Assembly (NCBI RefSeq): GCF_029269745.1
Contig: NZ_JARJHT010000001.1
Span: 2,232,001-2,296,000 of the forward strand
Reading direction: 5' to 3'
Origin: Polluticoccus soli
GTDB lineage: Bacteria; Bacteroidota; Bacteroidia; Chitinophagales; Chitinophagaceae
Length of the DNA: 64,000 bases
In this document: piece by piece, positions 44,786 through 53,871 of the stretch
Numbering within the stretch: position 1 is the first letter of the stretch
Layout of the letters: each line of letters begins with the position of its first letter
Notes under the pieces: model-generated
What the model was told of the DNA's origin: nothing
The model's input: the letters and a program-made list of their open reading frames with translations, nothing else
The model's database searches: none
Made by a program: the position numbers and the translations under genes

Positions 44786-46645
44786 ATGGGCCGTTCGGCG
44801 ATCACAGTTTTGTTGTCAATTTTAGTTTGCAATGTATGGGCACAAAATGCCCGGGTACGGCTTTACCAGGCGCCTATTGCCGGAGGGGTGATATTGAGGG
44901 AGGTGGAAGATAGGTTCAATGCGCAGCTTTATAGTTTGGAAAGTCCCTCGCCAGATGCCAGCATAGAAAAGCGCAGGCTCTACGAGGCGAAGAAAGAAGT
45001 TGGACGCTTGTATCCTCACACAGAGAATTCTTCCAAACACACTGAATCGGCTGTGCCGTTGCCAACTGTTGTTAGTGGATTTGTTGCTGATTCTTCTACA
45101 GGCATCCCGCCAGATAATGACATGGCCATTTCAAAAGCAAACCGGGCGGTGTCTGTTATCAATTCATCTATTGCAGTGTCCGACGGCGACAGCAAGAAGA
45201 TAACACAGAGAAGAACGCTTAACCAATTTTCCAGCAAAGTTGGATTGAACAGTTCTAATGATTACCGGTACGATCCTAAGGTTATCTATGACCCGGAAAA
45301 AGATCGGTTTATTTGTGTGATGCTTAATTCCACTAATGAATTCAACTGGATCGTTGTTGGTTTTTCGCAGAGCAACGATCCGGCAGGGGCCTGGGCGTTT
45401 TATAAATTTTATGGCGATTACAAAGGCGATACCACATGGTTTGATTATCCTTCGATAGCTATTACCAAAGATGAATTTTTCCTGACAGGTAATAAGATCA
45501 AATTCAATACAAGCTGGCAGGCTGGATTTTCAGAGTCGGTTATCTACCAGATACGCAAACAGGATGGTTATGATAGTCTTTCAACCGTAACTTACCAGGT
45601 GTGGGATAGCATCACTTATGCTGGTCGTTCTGTTAGAAATCTTTATCCCGTAAAAGGTGGTAGAAACATTAAAGGTCCGGATCAGTATTTTCTTTCCAAT
45701 AGGAATTTTGATGTACAGAATGACACCATTTTTCTCGCCCGTGTACCCGGTACTATTGGCAGTCTGAAAAAAGGGTTCGACATACAGGCGCTGAAGTCGC
45801 CGGTTTCCTATGGTGTGCCACCAGACGGCAGGCAGCCAGACACCTCGGCTACGCTGGCTACAAACGATGGGCGTATTCTTGGCGCATTTATTGAAGGGTC
45901 GGAGATACAGTTTGTGAGCACGACGGTTCATCCTGAGTCTGGTGCGGCTGCTGTCTATCACGGCAAAATATCTTCAGTAAAAAAATCGCCATCGATCTCT
46001 GCCCAAATATTTACAACAGGTGGCTACGACTTCGGCTATCCCAACATCTCATATGCGGGTCAGCTGTTCGATACGATCCACTCGATTATTTCCTTTAACT
46101 ATACGGGTCCGGCAATTCATCCTGGAGTAGGTGCTGTATTGTACGATGGTAAACAATTGTCTGACCTGATGCAAGTCAAGACGGGTGATAATAGTATTAA
46201 GATACTTACGGGCAAACAACAACGGTGGGGCGACTATATGGGTAGCCAGGTAGATTGGAATGAGGCCGGGGCTATATGGGTTGAAGGAATTTATGGTAGA
46301 AAAAATGGCCAGTACGGCAGTTGGATGGCAAAGCTTGCATCTCCGCTCAAGCGTAAAGAAAACCGTCCGTTTCCGTTTACTGTTCCTACACAACCAGTGC
46401 TCTACCCCAACCCCGCCATGCAGATGTTGAATGTCGAATTTTCGCATGGTGCCGATGAATTGCTGAATTTCATTGTATTCAACGCAAGCGGACAAGAAGT
46501 GGCGAGCATTCTGAAAGCAAAATGCCATGCAGGGAAAAATCTTATTCGTTTTGATATTGCTTCATTACCAGCAGGCGTATATTTTTTGAAAGCGACCAAT
46601 CAGTCGGGAATTCAATTTACACTTCAACGTTTTGTCAAGCAGTAG
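44786..46645 (+). CDS. T9SS-secreted propeller-like protein
   Basis: A 619-residue exported protein with a signal peptide (MGRSAITVLLSILVCNVWAQ). The middle has propeller-like blade segments (YRYDPKVIYDPEKDRFICVML, WFDYPSIAITKDEFFLTGN, RWGDYMGSQVDWNEAGAIWVEG), seen in some secreted Bacteroidota proteins. A T9SS tail closes it (LYPNPAMQMLNV to FVKQ). No protease or glycosidase motif was recognised. The permease gene follows 27 nt later. Confidence 0.82.
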   Translation: MGRSAITVLLSILVCNVWAQNARVRLYQAPIAGGVILREVEDRFNAQLYSLESPSPDASIEKRRLYEAKKEVGRLYPHTENSSKHTESAVPLPTVVSGFVADSSTGIPPDNDMAISKANRAVSVINSSIAVSDGDSKKITQRRTLNQFSSKVGLNSSNDYRYDPKVIYDPEKDRFICVMLNSTNEFNWIVVGFSQSNDPAGAWAFYKFYGDYKGDTTWFDYPSIAITKDEFFLTGNKIKFNTSWQAGFSESVIYQIRKQDGYDSLSTVTYQVWDSITYAGRSVRNLYPVKGGRNIKGPDQYFLSNRNFDVQNDTIFLARVPGTIGSLKKGFDIQALKSPVSYGVPPDGRQPDTSATLATNDGRILGAFIEGSEIQFVSTTVHPESGAAAVYHGKISSVKKSPSISAQIFTTGGYDFGYPNISYAGQLFDTIHSIISFNYTGPAIHPGVGAVLYDGKQLSDLMQVKTGDNSIKILTGKQQRWGDYMGSQVDWNEAGAIWVEGIYGRKNGQYGSWMAKLASPLKRKENRPFPFTVPTQPVLYPNPAMQMLNVEFSHGADELLNFIVFNASGQEVASILKAKCHAGKNLIRFDIASLPAGVYFLKATNQSGIQFTLQRFVKQ

Positions 46646-46672
46646 ATTCGGGTTCAGTTATACTATGAGTTC

Positions 46673-47917
46673 ATGATGCGCTTTTTGTTCAATTTGAGTT
46701 TAGCCTTCAGGGCCATTCGCAACAACAAGCTGCGATCGATACTTACTATTGCCATCATTGGTATTGGCATTACCGCTTTGGTAGGCATACTTACGGCAAT
46801 TGAGGTAATGAAAGCCAGCGTATACAGCAGCTTCAGCAGCATGGGCGCTAACTCGTTCCAGATCACAAGCGACATTATTAAGCAAAAGCGAGGTAGGGGG
46901 CATTTGAACATTAGTATCACCGAAGGTAAAAACATCAGGTACGAAGAAGCTGTAGCATTCAAAGAACGGTTTAAGTTTCCTTCTGTCATCGGGATATCTA
47001 TGTCGGCCGGAGGAACTTCGATCGTGCGGTTTGGTTCTGCCAAGACAAATCCGAATATCGCGATCATGGGTATAGATGAGAGCTACCTTCGTATAGCGGA
47101 TACAAAGCTGGATGCGGGCCGCACATTTTCGCCTTATGAATTGCAGAATGGAAGCTATACTTGCATACTCGGCAATGGTATTGCAGCAAAACTATTTAAG
47201 GGCAAGGCTGCAAACGCATTGGGAGAAGTTGTTTCCGTGGGTGATGTGAAATATCGTGTTGTGGGTGTAACCGAAGCTAAGGGCGGCAGTATGATCATGA
47301 ACGCGGATAATACAGTACTGGTGCCGCTTAGTAACGGTCGCGCAGTGTATGGTGGTGACCAGAAGTTTGTGATCAACGTTATGGTTGACGATGTAAGCCA
47401 GCGAGCCATTGCTGCCGAGGAAGCAGAAGGACTTTTTCGGGTGATACGAAAGATACCGATCGGTAAGACAAACGATTTTACGGTTAGTCAGAATGATAGT
47501 CTTGCTGAAATGCTTTACGATAGTATATCGGTTATTAGTTGGGCTGCTGTTATCATAGGAATGATCACCCTGTTAGGCTCGGTTATTGGACTAATGAATA
47601 TTATGCTTGTTTCGGTAGCGGAACGTACCAGGGAAATTGGTGTTAATAAGGCGCTGGGGGCAAAATCATCGGTAATCAAACAACAGTTTCTTACAGAATC
47701 TGTTTTGATCAGTTTGTTTGGTGGCTTGGTTGGTATTGTATTGGGAATACTAATTGGTAACCTGATAGGCCTGGCTTTGAAAACAGGTTTTATTATTCCG
47801 TGGATGTGGATATTGCTTGGCGTAAGCCTGTGTGCTCTTGTGGGAATACTATCTGGCATCTATCCGGCTATTAAGGCTTCAAAACTCGATCCTATTGTAG
47901 CTTTGCGATATGAATAG
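46673..47917 (+). CDS. ABC transporter permease, MacB/FtsX type
   Basis: A 414-residue inner-membrane protein with the MacB layout: one N-terminal helix (about 22-42), a long periplasmic core domain (about 45-275), then three C-terminal FtsX helices (about 283-307, 335-360, 375-400). The conserved FtsX cytoplasmic loop [27 protein letters not shown] is present. It is likely part of an efflux or mechanotransmission ABC system; the matching ATPase is not adjacent. Two tandem ATGs make the exact start uncertain by one residue. Confidence 0.9.
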   Translation: MMRFLFNLSLAFRAIRNNKLRSILTIAIIGIGITALVGILTAIEVMKASVYSSFSSMGANSFQITSDIIKQKRGRGHLNISITEGKNIRYEEAVAFKERFKFPSVIGISMSAGGTSIVRFGSAKTNPNIAIMGIDESYLRIADTKLDAGRTFSPYELQNGSYTCILGNGIAAKLFKGKAANALGEVVSVGDVKYRVVGVTEAKGGSMIMNADNTVLVPLSNGRAVYGGDQKFVINVMVDDVSQRAIAAEEAEGLFRVIRKIPIGKTNDFTVSQNDSLAEMLYDSISVISWAAVIIGMITLLGSVIGLMNIMLVSVAERTREIGVNKALGAKSSVIKQQFLTESVLISLFGGLVGIVLGILIGNLIGLALKTGFIIPWMWILLGVSLCALVGILSGIYPAIKASKLDPIVALRYE

Positions 47918-47944
47918 GATCTCTAACACGGATACGTTGGTTAA

Positions 47945-48880
47945 ATGAACGAACTCAAAGGACTTATATATAAATCGACCGGCAGCTGGTATTCTGTAAA
48001 AACAGACGACGGAGTGTTTTGGAAAGCGCGTATCAAAGGCAAGCTGAAGATCGACGAAGAAATATCTTCCACCAACCCGATAGCAGTTGGCGACAAGGTG
48101 GTGTTTGAAGAAGAAGATGCAGAGAACAAAGTCGGTACCATTAAAACCATCGAGCGGCGTAATAACTACATTGTTCGTGTTTCGCCCCATAATAAAAATC
48201 AAAAACACATTGTAGCAGCCAACCTTGATGCTGCGTTGGTGATGGCTACAATAGCCGAACCGCGAACATCTTTGGGTTTTGTAGATCGCTTCCTGATCAC
48301 GGCGGAAGCCTATCATATACCAGCCATCATTGTTATTAATAAAATTGACCTGCTAAAGGAAAAACACAGGCTGATATTGGAAAAGTGGCGGCAGATATAT
48401 GAAGGCGCAGGCTACGAAATGTATGCTATTGTTGCAAAAGAGCCTGATACTATTCGTCCATTGCAAGAGCGGCTAAAAGATAAGACAACATTATTCAGTG
48501 GCCACTCGGGCGTAGGTAAAAGCACTTTGATCAATCAGCTCATGCCCGGTATCAACTTAAAAACACAAGAGGTGTCTGACTGGAGTGGCAAAGGACAGCA
48601 TACAACAACCTTTGCCGAAATGTTTGATCTGCCGGATGGCGGCTGCATCATCGACACGCCCGGTGTAAAAGAATTTGGGCTTATTGATTTTGAGAAAGAA
48701 GAGCTTTCGCAGTACTTTCCGGAAATGCGTGCAGTGATGTCTGATTGTCGTTTCAATAATTGCCTGCACATAAATGAACCTGGATGTGCAGTGAAGCAGG
48801 CAGTAGCGGATAAGAAAATAAGCGAGGATCGCTACATTAGCTATGTTACAATCCTCGATAGTATAGAAACCAAGTGGTAA
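47945..48880 (+). CDS. rsgA: Ribosome small-subunit-dependent GTPase A
   Basis: Late 30S assembly GTPase. The 311-residue protein has an N-terminal OB-fold (about 1-75), then the circularly permuted GTPase with G4 NKID (132-135) before G1 GHSGVGKST (186-194) and G3 DTPG (237-240), and a C-terminal zinc site (Cys268, Cys273, His275, Cys281). Gaps to neighbours are 27 nt upstream and 7 nt downstream, so it is probably in an operon with the permease and DUF4286 genes. Confidence 0.96.
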   Translation: MNELKGLIYKSTGSWYSVKTDDGVFWKARIKGKLKIDEEISSTNPIAVGDKVVFEEEDAENKVGTIKTIERRNNYIVRVSPHNKNQKHIVAANLDAALVMATIAEPRTSLGFVDRFLITAEAYHIPAIIVINKIDLLKEKHRLILEKWRQIYEGAGYEMYAIVAKEPDTIRPLQERLKDKTTLFSGHSGVGKSTLINQLMPGINLKTQEVSDWSGKGQHTTTFAEMFDLPDGGCIIDTPGVKEFGLIDFEKEELSQYFPEMRAVMSDCRFNNCLHINEPGCAVKQAVADKKISEDRYISYVTILDSIETKW

Positions 48881-48887
48881 GTTTTTT

Positions 48888-49193
48888 ATGATCATTTATA
48901 ACGTTACTGTAAAAGTAGACACTAGCATTGCCGACGAATGGGTTAGTTGGATGAAACAAGAACATCTGGCTGATGTAGTAGGTACTGGAATGTTTTTCGA
49001 TTCACGTTTGTACCAGCTGCTTGATCAGGATGAAACAGAAGGGAAAACCTACGTGGCGCAATACTATTGCGAAACCATGGAGCAGTACAATACCTATATT
49101 GCAGAGCATGCGCAAAAGATGCGCGATAAAGGTTTTGCCCGTTTCGGTAATAAATTCATTGCTTTTCGTACTGTAATGGAAAAGCTTGCGTAA
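48888..49193 (+). CDS. DUF4286 family protein
   Basis: A 101-residue protein with the DUF4286 pattern: MIIYNVTVKVDTSIADEWVSWM at the N-terminus, the middle YQLLDQDETEGKTYVAQYYCETM and a C-terminal MRDKGFARFGNKFIAFRTVM. These small ferredoxin-fold-like proteins are found mainly in Bacteroidota; the function is unknown. It follows rsgA by 7 nt. Confidence 0.9.
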   Translation: MIIYNVTVKVDTSIADEWVSWMKQEHLADVVGTGMFFDSRLYQLLDQDETEGKTYVAQYYCETMEQYNTYIAEHAQKMRDKGFARFGNKFIAFRTVMEKLA

Positions 49194-49355
49194 ACGCCAT
49201 TTGCAGCGATTTCGTTAATAGCAAATTCCCTGCCAATATGCTGAAAAGCTTAATCAGTAAGGTTTTAGACAATGTTGATTTAGAGCATGCATGTTGATAA
49301 ACTGTGGAAGCAGCGACTGGCAAGGGTTTTGGCCTGCAAAAAAAAATTGAGAATA

Positions 49356-49386
49356 TTTGGAACTGATAGAAAGCTAAGTATATTTG
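49356..49386 (+). promoter_or_regulatory. Textbook Bacteroidota promoter of the HU gene
   Basis: TTTG at 49356-49359, then 19 nt, then TATATTTG at 49379-49386: a full consensus, 48 nt before the HU start. Confidence 0.8.
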
Positions 49387-49433
49387 CTTATTCCTCTTAA
49401 AAAAGTATTGTTTCACAACCAAACACACAAGCT

Positions 49434-49718
49434 ATGAACAAAGCTGAACTGATCGACAAAATTGCCAAAGATTCAGGCATTACCAAAACACAAGCAAACG
49501 AAGCATTGGATTCATTCACTAATGCAGTAGTTTCTTCTTTGAAAAAAGGCGACCGCGTAACGCTGGTTGGTTTTGGAACTTTCTCTGTTTCTGAGCGTTC
49601 TGCCCGCAACGGCCGCAACCCACAAACAGGCGAAGTGATCAAGATCAAAGCACGCAAAGTTCCAAAGTTCAAAGCTGGTAAAGAATTCTCTACCAAAATC
49701 GGTACAGGTAAGAAATAA
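49434..49718 (+). CDS. HU family nucleoid protein
   Basis: A 94-residue DNA-binding protein with the HU/IHF fold: MNKAELIDKIAKDSGITKTQANEALDSF forms the helical body, VTLVGFGTFSVSERSARNGRNPQTGE the beta arm with the intercalating Pro, then the KARKVPKFKAGKEF tail. It bends and compacts DNA. A consensus promoter precedes it and a terminator follows. Confidence 0.96.
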   Translation: MNKAELIDKIAKDSGITKTQANEALDSFTNAVVSSLKKGDRVTLVGFGTFSVSERSARNGRNPQTGEVIKIKARKVPKFKAGKEFSTKIGTGKK

Positions 49719-49738
49719 TTTACCTACCTGAGAGAGTT

Positions 49739-49777
49739 GAAAGCAAGGGGCATGCAAGTGTTTCTTGCTTTTTTTTG
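49739..49777 (+). terminator. Terminator of the HU gene
   Basis: The stem AAAGCAAG / CTTGCTTT has a 15-nt loop and is followed by six T. Confidence 0.7.
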
Positions 49778-49779
49778 AC

Positions 49780-49787
49780 TATTTTTG
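49780..49787 (+). promoter_or_regulatory. -7 element of the bTHX gene
   Basis: TATTTTTG, a TAnnTTTG match, 18 nt before the ATG at 49806. Confidence 0.55.
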
Positions 49788-49805
49788 CATCCTAAAATAT
49801 TTATT

Positions 49806-49919
49806 ATGGGCAGAGGTGATAAACGCACTAAGCGCGGCAAGATAGCTAAAGGAAGCTTTGGCAGAACAAGGCTGGCTCGCACAAAAAAGACAACAGCAAA
49901 AGCAGACAAGAAAGCTTAA
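49806..49919 (+). CDS. 30S ribosomal protein bTHX
   Basis: A 37-codon gene. The product MGRGDKRTKRGKIAKGSFGR followed by a basic tail (TRLARTKKTTAKADKKA) matches the THX/S31 family of short basic 30S proteins, which in Bacteroidota begin MGKGDKKTKRGK. About 40% of residues are Lys or Arg. It has its own promoter element and a terminator. The reading frame is too short for standard ORF cut-offs. Confidence 0.9.
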   Translation: MGRGDKRTKRGKIAKGSFGRTRLARTKKTTAKADKKA

Positions 49920-49935
49920 TCTGCAACTGAATTTT

Positions 49936-49962
49936 AAAAGCCACTCGCAAGAGTGGCTTTTT
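49936..49962 (+). terminator. Terminator of the bTHX gene
   Basis: A perfect 10-bp stem (AAAGCCACTC / GAGTGGCTTT) has a GCAA loop and T after it. Confidence 0.88.
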
Positions 49963-49985
49963 ACGCACTTATAGTTCGATCGCTA

Positions 49986-50966
49986 ATGGTTTTCCATAAT
50001 AAAGACATCAGCAAAAGCAGTTTCCTGGTAACGGGGGGCGCTGGCTTTATTGGTTCGCACATAACTGAATACCTGCTGAAGAATGGAGCTGGTAAAGTGC
50101 GTGTGCTCGACAACTTGTCTACCGGCCTTCAATACAACATTGAGCTTTTCGTCGGCTATCCCAATTTTGAATTTATAGAGGGTGATATTCGCAATGCGGC
50201 TATTTGCAGGCAAGCCTGCGAGAGCATGGATTATGTGAACCACCAGGCGGCGCTGGGTTCCGTACCGCGTTCCATTATCGATCCGGCTGCCACTAACGAC
50301 GTGAACGTGGGCGGCTTTGTGAATATGATCACTGCAGCTAAGGATGCAGGGGCAAAGGCATTTGTGTATGCATCATCTTCTTCGGTGTATGGCGATGAGC
50401 CGAACCTGCCTAAAACCGAAGCGAGAACTGGAAACCTGTTATCGCCCTATGCCGTGTCTAAAATGGCCGATGAACTGTATGCTGCTGTGTTTGCCATGCA
50501 GTACAACCTGAAAGTAGCAGGGTTGCGTTACTTCAATGTATTCGGCCCGCGCCAGGATCCTAACGGCCCTTATGCTGCGGTTATTCCCTTATTTGTAAGT
50601 GGCATCATGAATGGCTCAGCCGTACACATAAATGGCGACGGCGAACAAACCCGCGACTTCACTTATGTAGACAACGCCGTACAAGCTAACATCCGCGCGT
50701 TACTGGCCGATAATGATAACGCATACGGCCATGTATACAACATTGCGGTAGGTGAGAACTTCTCAGTAAACTCCCTGTACAACAGCATCCGTGAGATACT
50801 TGGATCGAAACATGCACCAACTTACCGTGAGCCTCGCTCCGGTGATATTCGTGATTCTCTTGCAGACATCTCAAAGGCACAAGAGCTGTTGGGTTATACA
50901 CCCGCATATCGCTTCCAGGACGGGCTAAAGAAAACGGTTGAGTACTTCCAGCAAATAATGAAATGA
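49986..50966 (+). CDS. UDP-GlcNAc 4-epimerase-like SDR (WbpP/Gne type)
   Basis: Extended SDR nucleotide-sugar epimerase, 326 residues. It has the NAD motif TGGAGFIGSHITEYLL, the SSSSVYGDEPNLP segment, the catalytic YAVSKMADE (YxxxK) and the substrate-side VFGPRQDPNGPYAAVIPLF. This set is typical of WbpP/TviC-like UDP-N-acetylhexosamine 4-epimerases used for O-antigen and capsule precursors. The start at 49986 is used; the frame also opens at a GTG at 49953, but that codon lies inside the bTHX terminator. The gene converges on pdxH with 1 nt between stops. Confidence 0.88.
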   Translation: MVFHNKDISKSSFLVTGGAGFIGSHITEYLLKNGAGKVRVLDNLSTGLQYNIELFVGYPNFEFIEGDIRNAAICRQACESMDYVNHQAALGSVPRSIIDPAATNDVNVGGFVNMITAAKDAGAKAFVYASSSSVYGDEPNLPKTEARTGNLLSPYAVSKMADELYAAVFAMQYNLKVAGLRYFNVFGPRQDPNGPYAAVIPLFVSGIMNGSAVHINGDGEQTRDFTYVDNAVQANIRALLADNDNAYGHVYNIAVGENFSVNSLYNSIREILGSKHAPTYREPRSGDIRDSLADISKAQELLGYTPAYRFQDGLKKTVEYFQQIMK

Positions 50967-50967
50967 T

Positions 50968-51612
50968 CTAAGGCGCAAGCCTTGTTTTTACCCACTCACC
51001 CATTGCGTCTTCGCTGAAGACGATACGATCGTGCATGCGGCTGCTGCGCCCTTGCCAGAACTCTATATAGTGTGGGATCACCCTATAGCCACCCCAGTGT
51101 GGCGGACGGGGAATGTCGTTTCCGAATTGATCGGCGTATTGTTTGTAGTTATTTTCCAGGATGCTCCTGTCGGGTATCGACTGGCTTTGGGGCGATGACC
51201 AGGCACCAATCTTACTACCGTCGGGGCGGGTAGAGAAGTAGTGGTCGCTTTCCTCCTCACTTATCTTTTCTATCCTTCCTTCTATACGTACCTGCCTTTC
51301 CAGCTCGGTCCAGAAGAATACCAGTGCTACGAATGGATTGCTTTCTATTTCCAGACCCTTGGCGCTGCTGTAGTTGGTAAAGAAGACGAACCCTTTTTCA
51401 TCCAAACCTTTCAGCAACACTATGCGGGCATGTGGTTTGTTGTGCAGGTCTACGGTAGCAAGCACCATCGCGTTTACCTCCTCGGCTTGTGCGGCTTCGG
51501 CTTCGGCAAACCACTTGCCAAAAAAGGCGAAAGGATCACCACCGGCAGTCGCTTCATCCAGCTCCGCCATCTGATAATCCTTTCGTATGTCCGCTATATT
51601 TCTGTTGGACAA
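50968..51612 (-). CDS. pdxH: Pyridoxine/pyridoxamine 5'-phosphate oxidase
   Basis: FMN-dependent oxidation of PNP or PMP to pyridoxal 5'-phosphate. The 214-residue protein shows the full PdxH pattern: NIADIRKDYQMAELDE, MVLATVDLHNKPHARIVLLKG, GFVFFTNYSSAKGLEI, FWTELERQVRIEGRIEKI, and the C-terminal WGGYRVIPHYIEFWQGRSSRMHDR with the PLP-binding Arg/His. Only 9 nt separate it from the downstream-most stop of the 44-residue membrane protein on the same strand. Confidence 0.96.
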   Translation of the reverse strand: MSNRNIADIRKDYQMAELDEATAGGDPFAFFGKWFAEAEAAQAEEVNAMVLATVDLHNKPHARIVLLKGLDEKGFVFFTNYSSAKGLEIESNPFVALVFFWTELERQVRIEGRIEKISEEESDHYFSTRPDGSKIGAWSSPQSQSIPDRSILENNYKQYADQFGNDIPRPPHWGGYRVIPHYIEFWQGRSSRMHDRIVFSEDAMGEWVKTRLAP

Positions 51613-51621
51613 AATATGGGG

Positions 51622-51756
51622 TTATTTTTTTGAGCCCAGGTACTTAGCCATTACGTATACCAGTGCAACGGTCATCAAGAAGATAGCCAAATAAGTCAGG
51701 ACTGGTCCGATAGATTCACCAGCATCAAAAAACGCGCTAAGTATTAAAGACTGCAT
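51622..51756 (-). CDS. 44-residue single-pass membrane protein
   Basis: A short open frame on the minus strand: MQSLILSAFFDAGESIGPVL, then TYLAIFLMTVALVYVMAKYL and a GSKK tail. One strong transmembrane helix spans about residues 17-40 with a basic C-terminal end. It ends 9 nt before the pdxH start, so the two probably form an operon. It is divergent from the chrA-like gene. No family was recognised. The ribosome-binding region AGGAAAATCAT is weak but typical for this phylum. The coding call rests on helix composition, position and frame. Confidence 0.6.
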   Translation of the reverse strand: MQSLILSAFFDAGESIGPVLTYLAIFLMTVALVYVMAKYLGSKK

Positions 51757-51867
51757 ATGATTTTCCGATTTTGGGCTGCAAGATACAAAACACGGGGCGG
51801 AAATGCCAGCTTTTATGTATTTCCCTATTTTGTAACTAATTTTCGCCTCAAATCCGCTTTACTCCTC

Positions 51868-53079
51868 ATGTTTTTGCGGCATGTCCCGTTCCTGAAATCA
51901 GTACTGATGTACTCATTTACCGCTTTTGGCGGACCCCAGGGGCATTTGGGCATGATGGTGAAGACCTTTGCCCAGCGCAGACATTACATTACTGAGGAGG
52001 AACTACAGGAGTACAACGCCTTTTGCCAAATGCTGCCGGGCCCATCGTCTACCCAAACGGTGATGCTGATAGCCATGAAGCGCGGCGGCATCCCCCTTGG
52101 TTTACTGACCCTGCTTTTATGGTTGCTGCCGGCAACGGTCATGATGAGTGCCTTCGCCTTCATCGTGTACTACTTTAATGTAAAGGACGTACAAACCAAC
52201 CTGTTCACCTATGTACAGCCGATGTCGTTTGGCTTCATCTGCTTTGCGGCTGTGCGTATGATGCGGAGCAGTGTACAGCACGTGGCCACGTTCGGTATCA
52301 TGCTTGGTAGTATCGTGGTCACCTTACTATTCAAGTTCCCGTGGATCTTTCCTATAGTACTGTTTGCTGCGGGCACCATTAGCAACTTCAGTAACAAGCG
52401 TATCCCCGATGCTACCGAAAAGCCCAAGCCCATACGCTGGATCAACCTCTGGCTGTTTGCGGTGCTGTTCATAGCCGCGGGTATCGTGTCCGAGATGGCC
52501 AGGGTGCACGACTGGCCCAACAGGCGCATCTTCAACCTCTTCGAGAACTTCTACCGCTTTGGGGCCATCGTGTTTGGCGGCGGACAGGCGCTGATGCCAA
52601 TGATGCTCTTCCAGTTCGTGAACAGGCCTATATTCCTGGGCCATCCGCCACTCATTACCGGCGAAGACCTGCTGACGGGTTATGGTCTTGTACAGGCTGT
52701 GCCGGGACCGGTGTTCTCCATATGCTCGTATGTGGGCGGTATGGTCATGAGCGACCAGGGACCGATGTGGCAGGCTGCGGGTAGCGCGGTAGCCACCATC
52801 GCGGTGTTTCTGCCCAGCACCTTACTATTGTTCTTTTTGTTTCCTATCTACCAAAACCTGCGGCAACATGTTATCATCTATCGCGCGCTGGAGGGGATCA
52901 ATGCCGCCATCGTAGGTATCATCTGGGCATCGGGTATCGTGCTGTTCCAGGCTATGCCTTTCGAGTATATGAACATCGTTGTGGCAGTCATCACTTTCTG
53001 CCTGCTGTCGTTCACCCGCATACCGGCGCCGCTTATTGTGCTGGGCTGGTTGCTGCTGGGGTGGACGATGAATATGTAA
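51868..53079 (+). CDS. chrA: Chromate-type transporter (two-domain ChrA)
   Basis: A 403-residue polytopic membrane protein with duplicated ChrA domains. The first carries MYSFTAFGGPQGHLGMM and FCQMLPGPSSTQTVMLIA, the second FGAIVFGGGQALMPMM and YGLVQAVPGPVFSICSYVGG. The paired FGGP/FGGG and PGP motifs are diagnostic of long CHR-family chromate efflux proteins; real substrates can be other anions. The frame opens further upstream, but 51868 (MFLRHVPFLKSVLMY) starts where the family starts. Confidence 0.93.
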   Translation: MFLRHVPFLKSVLMYSFTAFGGPQGHLGMMVKTFAQRRHYITEEELQEYNAFCQMLPGPSSTQTVMLIAMKRGGIPLGLLTLLLWLLPATVMMSAFAFIVYYFNVKDVQTNLFTYVQPMSFGFICFAAVRMMRSSVQHVATFGIMLGSIVVTLLFKFPWIFPIVLFAAGTISNFSNKRIPDATEKPKPIRWINLWLFAVLFIAAGIVSEMARVHDWPNRRIFNLFENFYRFGAIVFGGGQALMPMMLFQFVNRPIFLGHPPLITGEDLLTGYGLVQAVPGPVFSICSYVGGMVMSDQGPMWQAAGSAVATIAVFLPSTLLLFFLFPIYQNLRQHVIIYRALEGINAAIVGIIWASGIVLFQAMPFEYMNIVVAVITFCLLSFTRIPAPLIVLGWLLLGWTMNM

Positions 53080-53081
53080 GA

Positions 53082-53708
53082 CTAGTCTTTCAGCAACTCT
53101 TTAATGTCGCCTATCAGTTGGTTCACTTCGCCAACGTTGGTGCCTTTGTATTGGCCGCGTATCTGTCCTTCGCGGTCTACCAGTACAAAACGGTCTGTGT
53201 GTATAAAGTCGTTGGCTATATCAACTGCAGCTGTATCGTCCGATGCGGTTACCAGGTAGCTGTAGCGCGCCATGTCGTACAGTTCTTTTTTGTCGCCGGT
53301 CAGGAACATCCATTGCTGCGGGTCGGCTTCAAAGCGAAGGCTGTATTGTTTCATCGCACCAACAGTATCTTTCTTAGGGTCCACTGTATGCGATAGGATC
53401 TTCACGCTTTCGTTGCCTTTGAACGCGTCGTACACCTTGGTCATGTTCTCGTTCATCTTCGGGCAGATGCCTTTGCAGGTAGTAAAGAAGTACTCCACTA
53501 CATAGATCTTTCCTTTCACGTCGGTGATCGTCCTGGTTTTGCCATCCTGGTCGGTGAAGGCGAAATCAGTTACACGGTGTCCTTCGTGGCCTATGACCGG
53601 CAACACTTTAGCATCAGTGCGTGTCACCTTGTAGAAATAGGTCATGAACACTGCTGCCAGGATGATAAAGAAAGAAACGAGAGCGATGGTTACTTTTTTA
53701 CGACTCAT
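53082..53708 (-). CDS. SCO1/SenC-type copper chaperone
   Basis: A 208-residue membrane-anchored thioredoxin-fold protein: one N-terminal helix (about 7-27), the copper-binding CxxxC in TTCKGICPKM and the distal His in FIHTDRFVLVD. SCO proteins deliver copper to the CuA site of cytochrome oxidase or act as thiol-disulfide reductases. The start at 53708 (MSRKKVTIALV) is preferred over eight extra upstream codons. It converges on chrA with a 2-nt gap. Confidence 0.93.
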   Translation of the reverse strand: MSRKKVTIALVSFFIILAAVFMTYFYKVTRTDAKVLPVIGHEGHRVTDFAFTDQDGKTRTITDVKGKIYVVEYFFTTCKGICPKMNENMTKVYDAFKGNESVKILSHTVDPKKDTVGAMKQYSLRFEADPQQWMFLTGDKKELYDMARYSYLVTASDDTAAVDIANDFIHTDRFVLVDREGQIRGQYKGTNVGEVNQLIGDIKELLKD

Positions 53709-53750
53709 AACGACTTGATTGTGCGTGTGCAAAGGTACGGGAAATGCGTG

Positions 53751-53792
53751 TTGGATACTGGATATTGGATATTAGATAGTTGATATTGGATG
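53751..53792. repeat. Degenerate short tandem repeat
   Basis: Five imperfect copies of a 7-9-bp unit close to TGGATATT (TTGGATACT, GGATATT, GGATATT, AGATAGT, TGATATTGGAT) lie just upstream of the SCO1 gene and at the left edge of the accessory island. Confidence 0.6.
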
Positions 53793-53871
53793 GTGAAATT
53801 TGCGATTTTTCTATGTGTTGATAGCAAATGTTGCCGTTTTTGTCACGAATTAAGGAAAAACAACATTTTGG

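Noticed and set aside
49953-49985. Upstream GTG start for the epimerase gene
   Set aside because: The GTG lies inside the bTHX terminator hairpin; the ATG at 49986 fits the family N-terminus.
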